Positions 31,539 to 39,619 of a stretch of DNA of 39,619 nt are shown here, in pieces. Position 1 is the first letter of the stretch. Every line of letters begins with the position of its first letter. The notes below the pieces were generated by a model, which was not told the origin of the DNA, did no database searches, and was given only the letters and a program-made list of their open reading frames with translations. This stretch comes from an uncultured beta proteobacterium (GTDB taxonomy: Bacteria > Pseudomonadota > Gammaproteobacteria > Burkholderiales > Burkholderiaceae_C): positions 74,896 through 114,514 of the forward strand of contig CAINUX010000022.1 in NCBI GenBank assembly GCA_903853895.1. Direction: 5' to 3'. The translations under genes and the position numbers were made by a program.

Positions 31539-34500
31539 GGGGCGGAGAGTTCAATCAAGGTGCCATCAGGGGTCAGGAAGGCGGCACGTACGGTTTGCCC
31601 GGGTTGGGCCAGCGCCACCGCGTTGCGGTAGCCCAGCAGCTGTTCGCACAGCTCGGGATGAAGGTGGGGTTGGCGGGTCGATTTATAGTCCAGCACCCAC
31701 CATTGTCCCCCGTCTGGCGTGGCTGCCCGGCGGCGCACCAGGCGGTCGATGCGCAGCATGCGTCCGCGCTGCACCACGGCCACCTCGTTGCCCTGCCAAT
31801 CCAGCTCGGCGCCGTCCCAGGCCCAGGCGCCCTCGCCTTGCACAATGGCCAGCGCCATGGCATGGGCCTGTGCAATCTGCGCGGGATCCAGCACAAACTC
31901 CCGGGCTATCGCGTCTTGCTGTGCGTCGGAGACCAGCCGCACCGACGGGTCCGCCTGGGCCGCCGGTTGGTAGCGCTCCAGCAGGCGGTGCATGGCCTGC
32001 CCGATGCGCGAGTCCAGCGTGTCGCCGTCTTCCCCGTCCGTGGCTGTCGGACTGGAGATTGCTATATTTTCAATAGCTGCTTGTGCATATTCCACGAGGG
32101 CTAGCGGCATATTTGGCAAACACAAAAGGGTGAAGTCGCCATCCGCAAGGCTTTCCGACGGTTCACCCCCATTCGCCAACGCCTGCCACGGCGCATCCTC
32201 TGCGTGGTCCTGCAGGCGCTGCCACCAGCTACCCTGGTTGGTGATATGGGGCTGCAGGCTGGACACCACCAGCGTGCGCTGGGTGCGGGTCAGCGCCACA
32301 TACAGGGCGTTGAGTTCTTCGCGCCGGCGCGCCGCCTGCTCCACCGCCAGGGCGTCGGCCACGCAAGCCGGGGGTTTGGATTCGCTGGCCAGAAACACAA
32401 AACGCTGCGGGTGCATGGCCTCGCCCGGCCAGTCGACCAGCACGCCCATGGTCTGGGCCTTGATGGACTCGCCATCGGTGTCCAGCAGCAGGACCAGTGG
32501 GGCCTCCAGGCCCTTGGCACCATGGACGGTCAGCAGGCGCACAGCCAGGGTCTCGGCCCGCACCGGTGCCCGGATGCCCCCGGCGCGCAGCGCGCGCACC
32601 AGCGCGTAGGCCGTGCTGTAGCGCCCGCCATCCACTTGCAAGGCCGCCGCAAGCAGCGCACGCAGATTGGCCAACACGCCATCGCGCTGGCTGGCGGGGC
32701 TGGCTGCGGCATAGCGGGCCAGCACGTCGCCGTCGTGAAAGATGGCGCTGAGTGCATCATGGGGCGGCAAGGCATCCACCCAGCCTTTCCACAGGGTCAA
32801 CCGGGCACCCAGAGGGACCAACGCAGGGGGCAAATCGCCGGCCTGCTGCAGGACCTGCAGCCACGGCACTTTGGCTGGCCGTGCAGGCGCATCGCCTGCT
32901 TGCGCGTCAGCCACGGGGCCGGCTTCCGCAGCTTCCAGAGTCCGCTTGCGCAGCACCAGGTGGACCAGGTCGTCATCGTCCACCCCAAACAGCGGCGACT
33001 TCAGCGCCCGGGCCAGCGACAGATCGTGTGCCGGTGACACCAGCACATCCAGCAGCGCCACCAGGTCCTGCACTTCGGGCATATCGGCCAGCTCGTTCTT
33101 TTCGGGTTGCTGGGCCGGGATGCGCAGCCGGGCCAGCTCGGCCTGCATCAGTCCCAGGCGCTCGCGTTTGCGGGCCAACACCATGACATCGCCTGGCTGG
33201 TATGCACCGGTCTGCAGTTGCTGGGCCAGCCAATCGGCGGCCTGGCGACATTCCAGCACCTTGCGGGTTTCTTCGGCGATCACACGGGGCATGGTCAGCG
33301 AATCCCGCCACACGGCTGCTTGTGCATCGGCGTCGTCTGCGGCAGCATCCCGGGCGATGCGCGGCAGCCTCAGAACAGCGCCCTGTGCAGCCGACTCGGT
33401 ACTGTGGGGCCGGAACCCTTCAAACTCGCCCGCGTCCTGGGCCTGCCCCATGACCGTGTTGACCAAGCCCATGATGGCGGGAGCATTGCGCCGGGTGTGG
33501 TCGCAGCTCAGCAGGTCGCCGCCCAGGCCGTCGGCCACGAAGCGCTGTGCAGCCTTGAACACCTGCGGCTCGGCCCGGCGGAAGCGGTAAATGCTTTGCT
33601 TGGGGTCGCCCACCAGAAACACACTGGGCGCCTTGCCGGCGCCGGCGTAGCTGGACAACCAGGCGCTCAGGGCCTGCCACTGCAAGGGGTTGGTGTCCTG
33701 AAACTCATCGATCATCAGGTGGCGCACGCGGGCGTCCAGCCGCTCCTGCACCCAGCCGCTAAGAACCGGATCGGCCATCAGCGCCAGCGCAGCGCGCTCC
33801 AGATCGCCCATGTCGATCCAGCCGCGCTCGCGTTTGAGCTGGGCGTACTCCACGACCAGCAATCGGGTCAACCTGGCCAGGCGCTGCTGGTGTAGCCAAG
33901 CCTCGTGTTGCGCCTGCGCTGTTGCGATCTCGATCAGGCAGTCCTGCGCCAAGCGCACGGTCTCAATGCCGGCCAGCTTGTCACTGAGCTTGCGCGGTGT
34001 GCCCTTTTGCGTGAGCAGGGCGTCCTGCGCACCGGCCATGTCGCCGGCGGTGACGGACCGCTCCAGCGCAGTGGCCGCCTCCAGGCAGGTCTTGAGCGTA
34101 GAGGCGCCCAGCAGCCGGGCGGCATCCAGCAACAGGCTACGTACCCGTCCACTGTCCAGCAAGGCGACAGGTGTGGGCACACCGGCAAAGTCAGGGTACT
34201 GCGCGGCAAAATGCTGCACGGATGCGTCGACCACGCCATTCGCATCGGCCAGCGCAAATTCCACGCGTTTGGACAGGGCCGACTCCAGCGCCTTTTGCGT
34301 CTGGTGGCGGCCATGGGTGGCCACTGAGTCCCCATAGTCTTGCCGGGCCGGTGCATCAGCGGCCACACGGCTCTGAAAGCGCGGCCAGACCAGGGCCACA
34401 GCCTGGGCGTCGTTCTCCAGTAGCTCGTACTGCGTGGGCAGGCCCAGGTCGGTCAGCGCTTGCAGCGGCGCGCTGCGCAACAGGGCGGCAAACCAACTGT

Positions 34501-35020
34501 GGAAGGTGCGGATCTGCACCGGCCGCCCGGCCTGCAACAGCGCTGAGTGCAAACCACGCAGGGTTTGCAGCTGCGCGACGGTGGGCTCCTGGGTGAAGCC
34601 ACGGGCCAGCAGCTCCTGGCGCAGGGCCGCATCGTCCTGCGCGGCAAACTGCAGCAGCCATTCCTGCAGGCGCAGACGCATTTCGCCCGCGGCCTTTTTG
34701 GTAAAGGTAATGGCCAGAATCTCGTGTGGCGCGCTGCCGTCCAGCAGCGCCCGCACCATGCGCGACACCAGCATCCAGGTCTTGCCCGCACCGGCACAGG
34801 CCTCTACCGCCACGCTGCGGCGGGGGTCGCAGGCGATGGCGTAAAAGCGGGTGCGCTCGATGGTGCTGCCGTTGTGCTCGAAGGCGGATAGGAGCCTGGG
34901 CGACAAAGCGCTCTGCTCCGTGTCCCCCGCCCGCTGCGCGGGCTCCTCCTTTACCTGCGCAGACCGCTCTGTCGCCCAGGCTCCTGGCATGGGTTGCGCT
35001 GGATCATGGGGTGCGGTCAT
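31535..35020 (-). CDS. addA: UvrD-family helicase-nuclease, AddA-like
   Basis: This is the 1161-residue helicase-nuclease of an AddAB-type double-strand-break repair complex. Walker A AGAGKT is at residues 76-81 (VEACAGAGKTWMLVSRM), followed by ITFTKKAAGEMRLRL, IDEFQDTNPLQW, VGDPKQSIYRFRRA and, near the middle, VRLLTVHGAKGLEAPLVLLLD. The C-terminal nuclease domain has WWVLDYKSTRQP. The ATG at 35020 overlaps the addB-like stop (ATGA); the frame opens 48 bp earlier without support. A 57-bp repeat is inserted in frame (PNMPLALVEYAQAAIENIAI). The N-terminal 45 residues are low complexity. Confidence 0.92.
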   Translation of the reverse strand: MTAPHDPAQPMPGAWATERSAQVKEEPAQRAGDTEQSALSPRLLSAFEHNGSTIERTRFYAIACDPRRSVAVEACAGAGKTWMLVSRMVRALLDGSAPHEILAITFTKKAAGEMRLRLQEWLLQFAAQDDAALRQELLARGFTQEPTVAQLQTLRGLHSALLQAGRPVQIRTFHSWFAALLRSAPLQALTDLGLPTQYELLENDAQAVALVWPRFQSRVAADAPARQDYGDSVATHGRHQTQKALESALSKRVEFALADANGVVDASVQHFAAQYPDFAGVPTPVALLDSGRVRSLLLDAARLLGASTLKTCLEAATALERSVTAGDMAGAQDALLTQKGTPRKLSDKLAGIETVRLAQDCLIEIATAQAQHEAWLHQQRLARLTRLLVVEYAQLKRERGWIDMGDLERAALALMADPVLSGWVQERLDARVRHLMIDEFQDTNPLQWQALSAWLSSYAGAGKAPSVFLVGDPKQSIYRFRRAEPQVFKAAQRFVADGLGGDLLSCDHTRRNAPAIMGLVNTVMGQAQDAGEFEGFRPHSTESAAQGAVLRLPRIARDAAADDADAQAAVWRDSLTMPRVIAEETRKVLECRQAADWLAQQLQTGAYQPGDVMVLARKRERLGLMQAELARLRIPAQQPEKNELADMPEVQDLVALLDVLVSPAHDLSLARALKSPLFGVDDDDLVHLVLRKRTLEAAEAGPVADAQAGDAPARPAKVPWLQVLQQAGDLPPALVPLGARLTLWKGWVDALPPHDALSAIFHDGDVLARYAAASPASQRDGVLANLRALLAAALQVDGGRYSTAYALVRALRAGGIRAPVRAETLAVRLLTVHGAKGLEAPLVLLLDTDGESIKAQTMGVLVDWPGEAMHPQRFVFLASESKPPACVADALAVEQAARRREELNALYVALTRTQRTLVVSSLQPHITNQGSWWQRLQDHAEDAPWQALANGGEPSESLADGDFTLLCLPNMPLALVEYAQAAIENIAISSPTATDGEDGDTLDSRIGQAMHRLLERYQPAAQADPSVRLVSDAQQDAIAREFVLDPAQIAQAHAMALAIVQGEGAWAWDGAELDWQGNEVAVVQRGRMLRIDRLVRRRAATPDGGQWWVLDYKSTRQPHLHPELCEQLLGYRNAVALAQPGQTVRAAFLTPDGTLIELSAP
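32061..32117 (-). repeat. 57-bp palindromic repeat, copy in addA (in frame)
   Basis: This encodes NMPLALVEYAQAAIENIAI between the helicase and nuclease portions of AddA. The left end forms a hairpin with stem GCTAT/ATAGC. It has the same orientation and the same codon phase as the copy in dnaX (position 32117 and position 6691 are both third codon bases), so both give the PLALVE peptide. Confidence 0.8.
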
Positions 35021-37635
35021 TGCGTGAGTGTCCAGAAGTCTTTGCGGCACAGGCCACGGGCGTTGCAAAAGTCGCAGGTGGAGCCTTCACCCAGCGCGGG
35101 CAAGGCTGCGCCTTTGGCAATGCGCGCCATGTCCTGCAGGATGCCGTCGATCAAGGCGTCCCGGGCCTCCACCACGTCGGTTTGTGGATAGGCTTTGGTG
35201 CCATCGCGTTCCCCAACATTGATGTAGGCGCCCTGCAATAGGTCGTCGGGCAGCAAGGCGGCGTAGAAGGCCATCTGGGTGTCCTCCAGCGGTTGTTTGA
35301 CCCGTGAAGCGGTCTTGGCGCTGGCCTCGGTCTTGTAGTCCAGCACCAGGTGCGTACCGTCCCGGAGGCGGTCGATGCGGTCGATGCGGCCTACGAGCTT
35401 GACCGAGCCCAGCCCTTGGCTCTTTGCGGTCTCCGCACTGACAAACACCGCACCCGCCGCTTCGTGACCCGCAAGCCAGCGCAGATAGCCGTCCCGCACC
35501 GTCGGCCATGCTGCGGCAAACGGCAAGAATTCGCCTTCCCCCAGACCCATGGCCTGGGTAGTCAGGATGCTAGCGTCGTCGAGCAAAGCCCGTCTGTCCG
35601 CGGTGTCGGGTTGGGCCTGCGCTGCCCAGTCCTCATGGAAGCGTTTCAATACCTCGTGCAGCCACACGCCAAAGTCGCGCTTGTCGACCGCCGCCTCCAG
35701 TTCATCCACGGACTGCAAGCCGAGCTGGCGCATCGCAAAAAAACGGTAGGGGCAATTGCGCAAATCCTCGTAGGCGCTGGCAGACAAGTGGCCCAGCGGC
35801 AGTAAGGTCCCCACCGGTTGTGGCGGTTGCACAGGTTTGGGCGCAAGCCATCTCCCGACCCGCGGGTCCTGGGCCAGAGGTGGATTGCCCCAGGCCAACT
35901 GAACTTGCTGCACCAGGGTGCTGGGCAGCAGGGTTTCGCCCGCGTCATCACTACACCGCCACAGCACATCGCAAAATGGTGTGCGCAGGGCTTGGTGCCA
36001 GGCCGCGGCGGCCACCGCCTGCAGAGCCTCCCGTGACGGCAACCCCAGGGCGGCGCGCTGCGCGGCGGTCCAGCCGCCGGGGGGCTCGGGCGACGGGTTC
36101 AAGCGCACCTCATCGCAGCCCGCCAGCACTACGGCCGCAAAGGGGCGGGCCAGCATCTGGCTCATGGGCAGGATGACCAGTTGCTCATGCTGCGGGTATG
36201 GCGGCGAAAAACTGGCGCCTTCCATCGCCTGGTTCACCCAGGCGGTGAACTCGGCCAAATCCAGGCGCCGCCCCGCCCATAAAGCGTCTTCCAGCAAACG
36301 TTCCCATGCGTGCAGTGCGGGCTGGGTCAGCCGCAAGGCCGCCAGGACCTTGGCTCCGGCGCCGTCGAGTTGCAGGGCGTCCCAGTTCCCGCTACCCTGC
36401 AGCGCCACGCGCAAGGCCTGCAGCCAGCCCGCCAGCGTGCGCGTGCCCTGCAGCCCCTCCAGCACCGCGCTTGCAGCCGCATGGACCTGCAAACCGGTCG
36501 CAGACTTCTGGACCGCAGTCCCTGTACCAGCGCTGCGCCAGCTGCTGCTTTGGTCGCGCCGGATGGCAGCTTCCAGCTCCATCACCACCGTGCTGAAAAC
36601 CGGCGCGCCTTTCAGCCAGGCCAGTACAGCGTCCGACGAGGCATTCCAGACCGCGGCCTTCAGCAAGGCCATGACCTGGGCCGCTGCATGGCTGGTGGAC
36701 AGTTTCCAGCCATTTTCATCACGGATCTGAACCCCGGCGCTCTCCAGCATCGACCTGACACGGCGCGTCAGTGCGCGGTCCGTGGACACCAGGGCCAAAG
36801 GGAAACGCCCGGCGGCGATGTGGGCAATGGCGCAGGCAGCCGTGCGTTGCGCCTCGTCTTCGGCATCATGGCAGGCATGCCATGCAATCGCACTGGCGCC
36901 GCCCCCTGGGGCCTGACCATCGGGACCGGCCAGGCTCAGGCAGACCAGGCGTTCACCCCAAAACTGTTGCAGCGCGGCCACCATGGGGTCGACCGCAAAG
37001 CCTTGCACCAGCAGCAGACAGTCCACCCCCGAGCGAACGCCTGCATCAAACAGTAGGTCGCTGGCATAGGCCGACTGGCCCGCCCACTCCACCGCGATGC
37101 GCGCCACAGCCGCTTCCAGCGCCAACGCGGGGTTTTCCATCCCGACCACCGCCGCGCGCCGGGCCTCTGCAACCCAATGGCCACGGTCACCGGGCGCGCT
37201 GGCGGCCGCCAACGGGGCCAACTGGTGCGCGGCCTGCACCAGCAGACCCGCCAGGCTGTCCTGGTGGGCGCCCATTCCCGCCGCACGCAGCAGTGCCGTT
37301 GCGGTCAGCATATCCAACGCCATGTCGAACGCAACATCCGTCGCGCCCGGCGGCGGCCAGCCCATGCGGGTGCTCCAGTTCTGGGTGGTTTCAAACTGCG
37401 GGGAAAAACCATCGGGAAAGCACGCTGCCCATAGCCGGGACGCCAGCGGTAGCAACTGGGCATAGGGCAGCACCACCAGGGTGCGCGCGGGATGCGCCTG
37501 GCACTGCCGCATTCCGACACGGATAGCCGCCAGAAGGCCGGTTTCAGGGTGTGTCCACGCCTGCACCGACGGATGGGCGCTCGACAGCTCGGTAGCCTGC
37601 GGGGTGGGCAAATCGATTTTTACTATGCTGGTCAT
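35017..37635 (-). CDS. addB: AddB-like nuclease (TIGR03623-type DNA repair protein)
   Basis: This 872-residue partner of the AddA-like protein has a degenerate helicase-like N-terminal part ([19 protein letters not shown]) and a C-terminal PD-(D/E)xK nuclease with [16 protein letters not shown]. An iron-sulfur cluster is suggested by Cys in [15 protein letters not shown] and the cysteines of [17 protein letters not shown], the AddB arrangement. In betaproteobacteria this gene is usually listed as a probable DNA repair protein next to a UvrD-like helicase. The start at 37635 ([12 protein letters not shown]) is 84 bp from the divergent trxA. Confidence 0.88.
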   Translation of the reverse strand: MTSIVKIDLPTPQATELSSAHPSVQAWTHPETGLLAAIRVGMRQCQAHPARTLVVLPYAQLLPLASRLWAACFPDGFSPQFETTQNWSTRMGWPPPGATDVAFDMALDMLTATALLRAAGMGAHQDSLAGLLVQAAHQLAPLAAASAPGDRGHWVAEARRAAVVGMENPALALEAAVARIAVEWAGQSAYASDLLFDAGVRSGVDCLLLVQGFAVDPMVAALQQFWGERLVCLSLAGPDGQAPGGGASAIAWHACHDAEDEAQRTAACAIAHIAAGRFPLALVSTDRALTRRVRSMLESAGVQIRDENGWKLSTSHAAAQVMALLKAAVWNASSDAVLAWLKGAPVFSTVVMELEAAIRRDQSSSWRSAGTGTAVQKSATGLQVHAAASAVLEGLQGTRTLAGWLQALRVALQGSGNWDALQLDGAGAKVLAALRLTQPALHAWERLLEDALWAGRRLDLAEFTAWVNQAMEGASFSPPYPQHEQLVILPMSQMLARPFAAVVLAGCDEVRLNPSPEPPGGWTAAQRAALGLPSREALQAVAAAAWHQALRTPFCDVLWRCSDDAGETLLPSTLVQQVQLAWGNPPLAQDPRVGRWLAPKPVQPPQPVGTLLPLGHLSASAYEDLRNCPYRFFAMRQLGLQSVDELEAAVDKRDFGVWLHEVLKRFHEDWAAQAQPDTADRRALLDDASILTTQAMGLGEGEFLPFAAAWPTVRDGYLRWLAGHEAAGAVFVSAETAKSQGLGSVKLVGRIDRIDRLRDGTHLVLDYKTEASAKTASRVKQPLEDTQMAFYAALLPDDLLQGAYINVGERDGTKAYPQTDVVEARDALIDGILQDMARIAKGAALPALGEGSTCDFCNARGLCRKDFWTLTQ

Positions 37636-37719
37636 AGCAGTCGGATACCCGGGAAGATCTTGGTTTCTGTCACAATGGCCGCCACTTTAGATGGTTTGCA
37701 AACTCCAAAAGGAATCCCC

Positions 37720-38052
37720 ATGGCCAGCGCCCTGATCAAACATGTAACCGACGCCACTTTTGAAGCGGATGTGCTGAAGTCTGCACAGCCGATTCTGGTG
37801 GACTATTGGGCCGAATGGTGCGGTCCTTGCAAAATGATTGCACCGATTCTGGACGAAGTCTCCACGGCGTACGAAGGCAAGCTCAACATCGCGAAGATGA
37901 ATGTCGACGAAAACCGCGAAATTCCGGCGAAATTTGGCATTCGTGGCATCCCTACCCTGATGCTGTTCAAGGACGGTCAATTGGCCGCCACCAAGGTCGG
38001 CGCATTGAGCAAAGCCCAGTTGATTGCCTTTATTGACCAGCAACTCGCCTGA
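37720..38052 (+). CDS. trxA: Thioredoxin
   Basis: This 110-residue thioredoxin reduces protein disulfides in the cytoplasm, fed by thioredoxin reductase. The active site is WCGPCK in [15 protein letters not shown], and the conserved cis-proline is in [16 protein letters not shown] 37720 follows AAAAGGAA at 7 bases; the in-frame extension upstream has no thioredoxin character. A strong intrinsic terminator follows and rho comes next, an arrangement also seen in Escherichia coli. Confidence 0.97.
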   Translation: MASALIKHVTDATFEADVLKSAQPILVDYWAEWCGPCKMIAPILDEVSTAYEGKLNIAKMNVDENREIPAKFGIRGIPTLMLFKDGQLAATKVGALSKAQLIAFIDQQLA

Positions 38053-38062
38053 TTTCGGCCTC

Positions 38063-38096
38063 GCGACCGCGACACAGCTTCGCGGTCGCTTTTTTT
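38063..38096 (+). terminator. Intrinsic terminator after trxA
   Basis: A perfect 9-bp stem, GCGACCGCG (38063-38071) / CGCGGTCGC (38081-38089), has a 9-base loop and is followed directly by seven T residues. It starts 11 bp after the trxA stop and separates trxA from rho. Confidence 0.93.
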
Positions 38097-38260
38097 CCTG
38101 TCATAATTCAAACCGTTTACCAGCAACCCACAAGGGCTGGTCCCGCTTCCCGGGCTAAGAACACTGAGGCCAAGTGACAGGTCTTGCCTCACCCCCCTCC
38201 CCCTGAATTTCATCTCTTTACTCCGAACTTTCGGTCAACTCCCCCAACGGGACCATCTCC
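38097..38260 (+). promoter_or_regulatory. rho promoter and leader region
   Basis: A -10-like CATAAT lies at 38102-38107 without a clear -35. The leader has a small hairpin (GGCCAAG with CTTGCC near 38170-38192) followed by a C-rich, G-poor stretch (CACCCCCCTCCCCCTG), the type of RNA that Rho binds. Autoregulation of rho by attenuation in its leader is known in Escherichia coli; here it is inferred from composition. Confidence 0.4.
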
Positions 38261-39523
38261 ATGCATTTAAACGAACTCAAGGCACTGCACGTATCGGAAG
38301 TCCTCAAACAGGCTGAAGAGCTGGAGATCGAAAACACCGGTCGCATGCGCAAGCAGGAGCTGATGTTCGCCATCATCAAGAAGCGTGCCCGTACCGGTGA
38401 ACAGATCATTGCCGATGGCGTGCTGGAAATTTTGCCTGATGGATTCGGTTTCCTGCGCAGCCCCGATACCAGCTACACGGCCAGCACCGACGACATCTAC
38501 ATCAGCCCCAGCCAGGTGCGCCGCTTCAACCTGCACACCGGCGACATGATCGAAGGTGAAGTACGCACACCCAAGGACGGCGAGCGCTACTTTGCACTGA
38601 ACAAGCTGGACAAGGTCAACGGTGGCGGCCCGGAAGAGAACAAGCACAAAGTGATGTTCGAAAACTTGACGCCGCTGTTCCCCAAGGTTCAGATGAAGCT
38701 GGAGCAGGACATCAAGGGTGAAGAAAACATCACCGGTCGCGTTATCGACATCATCGCGCCGATTGGCAAAGGCCAGCGCGCCCTGATCGTGGCGCAGCCC
38801 AAGAGCGGCAAGACGGTGATGATGCAGCACATTGCGCACGCCATTTCAGCCAACTACCCCGAGAGCTATTTGATGGTGCTGCTGATCGACGAGCGCCCGG
38901 AAGAAGTGACCGAGATGCAGCGTACCGTCAAGGGCGAGGTGATTGCCTCCACCTTCGACGAACCCGCCGCCCGGCACGTGCACGTCGCCGAAATGGTGAT
39001 CGAGCGCGCCAAACGCTTGGTCGAGCTGAAAAAAGACGTGGTGATTTTGCTGGACTCCATCACCCGTCTGGCCCGTGCCTACAACAACGTGGTGCCCTCC
39101 AGCGGCAAGGTGCTGACCGGCGGTGTGGACTCCAACGCGCTGCAGCGCCCCAAGCGCTTCCTGGGCGCCGCCCGCAACGTGGAAGAGGGAGGCTCACTGA
39201 CCATCATCGCCACGGCGCTGGTCGACACCGGCAGCCGAATGGACGAAGTGATCTTTGAAGAGTTCAAGGGCACCGGTAACAGCGAAATCCACCTGGACCG
39301 CCGCCTGTACGAAAAGCGCGTGTTCCCGTCCATCCAGCTCAACCGCAGCGGCACGCGCCGCGAGGAATTGCTGTTGCAACCCGAGATTCTGCAAAAGACC
39401 CGCATCCTGCGCCAGTTCCTCTACAACATGGATGAAGTGGAAGCCATGGAGATGGTGCTCAAGCAAATGCGCGCCACCAAAACGAACAGCGAGTTCTTCG
39501 ACATGATGCGTCGGGGCGGCTAG
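38261..39523 (+). CDS. rho: Transcription termination factor Rho
   Basis: Rho is a hexameric RNA helicase that ends transcription at unstructured C-rich sites. The 420-residue length is standard. The N-terminal [20 protein letters not shown] is the Rho N-domain, followed by the cold-shock-like RNA-binding fold ([28 protein letters not shown]). The ATPase part has Walker [11 protein letters not shown], then [27 protein letters not shown] and the R-loop SGGVDSNAL-like region ([22 protein letters not shown]), and [13 protein letters not shown]. It is preceded by a long leader and followed by rpmE. Confidence 0.98.
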   Translation: MHLNELKALHVSEVLKQAEELEIENTGRMRKQELMFAIIKKRARTGEQIIADGVLEILPDGFGFLRSPDTSYTASTDDIYISPSQVRRFNLHTGDMIEGEVRTPKDGERYFALNKLDKVNGGGPEENKHKVMFENLTPLFPKVQMKLEQDIKGEENITGRVIDIIAPIGKGQRALIVAQPKSGKTVMMQHIAHAISANYPESYLMVLLIDERPEEVTEMQRTVKGEVIASTFDEPAARHVHVAEMVIERAKRLVELKKDVVILLDSITRLARAYNNVVPSSGKVLTGGVDSNALQRPKRFLGAARNVEEGGSLTIIATALVDTGSRMDEVIFEEFKGTGNSEIHLDRRLYEKRVFPSIQLNRSGTRREELLLQPEILQKTRILRQFLYNMDEVEAMEMVLKQMRATKTNSEFFDMMRRGG

Positions 39524-39525
39524 GC

Positions 39526-39531
39526 TATAAT
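39526..39531 (+). promoter_or_regulatory. Possible -10 box of rpmE
   Basis: TATAAT occurs directly after the rho stop, 65 bp before the rpmE ATG. No good -35 is seen within the end of rho. It may allow rpmE transcription separate from rho. Confidence 0.4.
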
Positions 39532-39596
39532 CTTGGGTTTACGCGAAAAGTACGCTGGATTGGCCAGCGCGGCTATTGCTACTGATGGAGAAGAGT

Positions 39597-39619
39597 ATGA
39601 AAGAAGGCATTCACCCCAA
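39597..39619 (+). CDS. rpmE: 50S ribosomal protein L31, first codons (cut by window edge)
   Basis: The ATG at 39597 follows GGAGAAGAG and encodes MKEGIHP before the window ends. This is the usual N-terminus of L31, and rpmE after rho is a common order in betaproteobacteria. Only seven residues are visible, so whether it is the zinc-binding or zinc-free form cannot be told. Confidence 0.75.

Overview
The window is a chromosomal segment of a betaproteobacterium, most likely a member of the Comamonadaceae (Rhodoferax/Polaromonas-like). The basis is the high-GC housekeeping genes, the dnaX-ybaB-recR and trxA-rho-rpmE orders, a paired AddA/AddB-like nuclease-helicase, and a 57-bp palindromic repeat that I recall as common in that family (from memory, not searched). 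Nothing suggests a plasmid; one integrated mobile element is present.

Layout. (1) 1-2838, minus strand: a SAM methyltransferase, rnhA, then an RND efflux adaptor lipoprotein overlapping the start of its permease, which runs off the left edge. (2) 2837-5169, plus strand: gloB (glyoxalase II) and mltD (lytic transglycosylase), coupled by an ATGA overlap. (3) 5223-8157, minus strand: dnaX, ybaB and recR. dnaX carries an A9 run where a one-base slip in either direction gives an immediate stop, so it probably makes a short gamma form as well as tau. (4) 8260-11063, plus strand: a PotD/PotF-like periplasmic binding protein overlapping a membrane diguanylate cyclase, a likely polyamine (or similar ligand) to c-di-GMP sensory pair. 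(5) 11092-11190: the SRP RNA gene ffs.

(6) 11117-22371: an 11.2-kb integrated element inserted in ffs and bounded by perfect 80-bp direct repeats. Its base composition is visibly lower in GC than its flanks. It carries a tyrosine integrase, an AlpA-like regulator, a primase-polymerase/RepA-like ATPase, a dyad-rich putative origin or operator region, a 57-residue small ORF, a terminase-small-subunit-like HTH protein, an unknown protein, a serine recombinase, a 1331-residue nuclease-helicase with ten 68-residue helicase-associated repeats, and a DUF2513-like protein. Paired TGTAACA-type repeats near both ends look like integrase arm sites. The gene set resembles a phage satellite (PICI/P4 style) with a defence-like cargo, and this is the most novel part of the window.

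(7) 22401-30193: heme d1 biosynthesis for cd1 nitrite reductase, with nirC-nirF-nirDL-nirG-nirH-nirJ-nirN on the minus strand and nirE plus a small STAS-like gene divergent. The structural gene nirS is not in the window. A 12-bp perfect palindrome of Dnr/FNR type lies between nirC and nirE, suggesting control by anaerobiosis or nitric oxide. (8) 30246-37635, minus strand: a BaiN/HI0933-type flavoprotein, then AddA-like and AddB-like double-strand-break repair enzymes. (9) 37720-39619, plus strand: trxA with a strong terminator, rho, and the first codons of rpmE.

The 57-bp repeat occurs three times without gaps: once in dnaX and once in addA, in the same reading frame and encoding similar peptides, and once at the 3' end of the flavoprotein gene.
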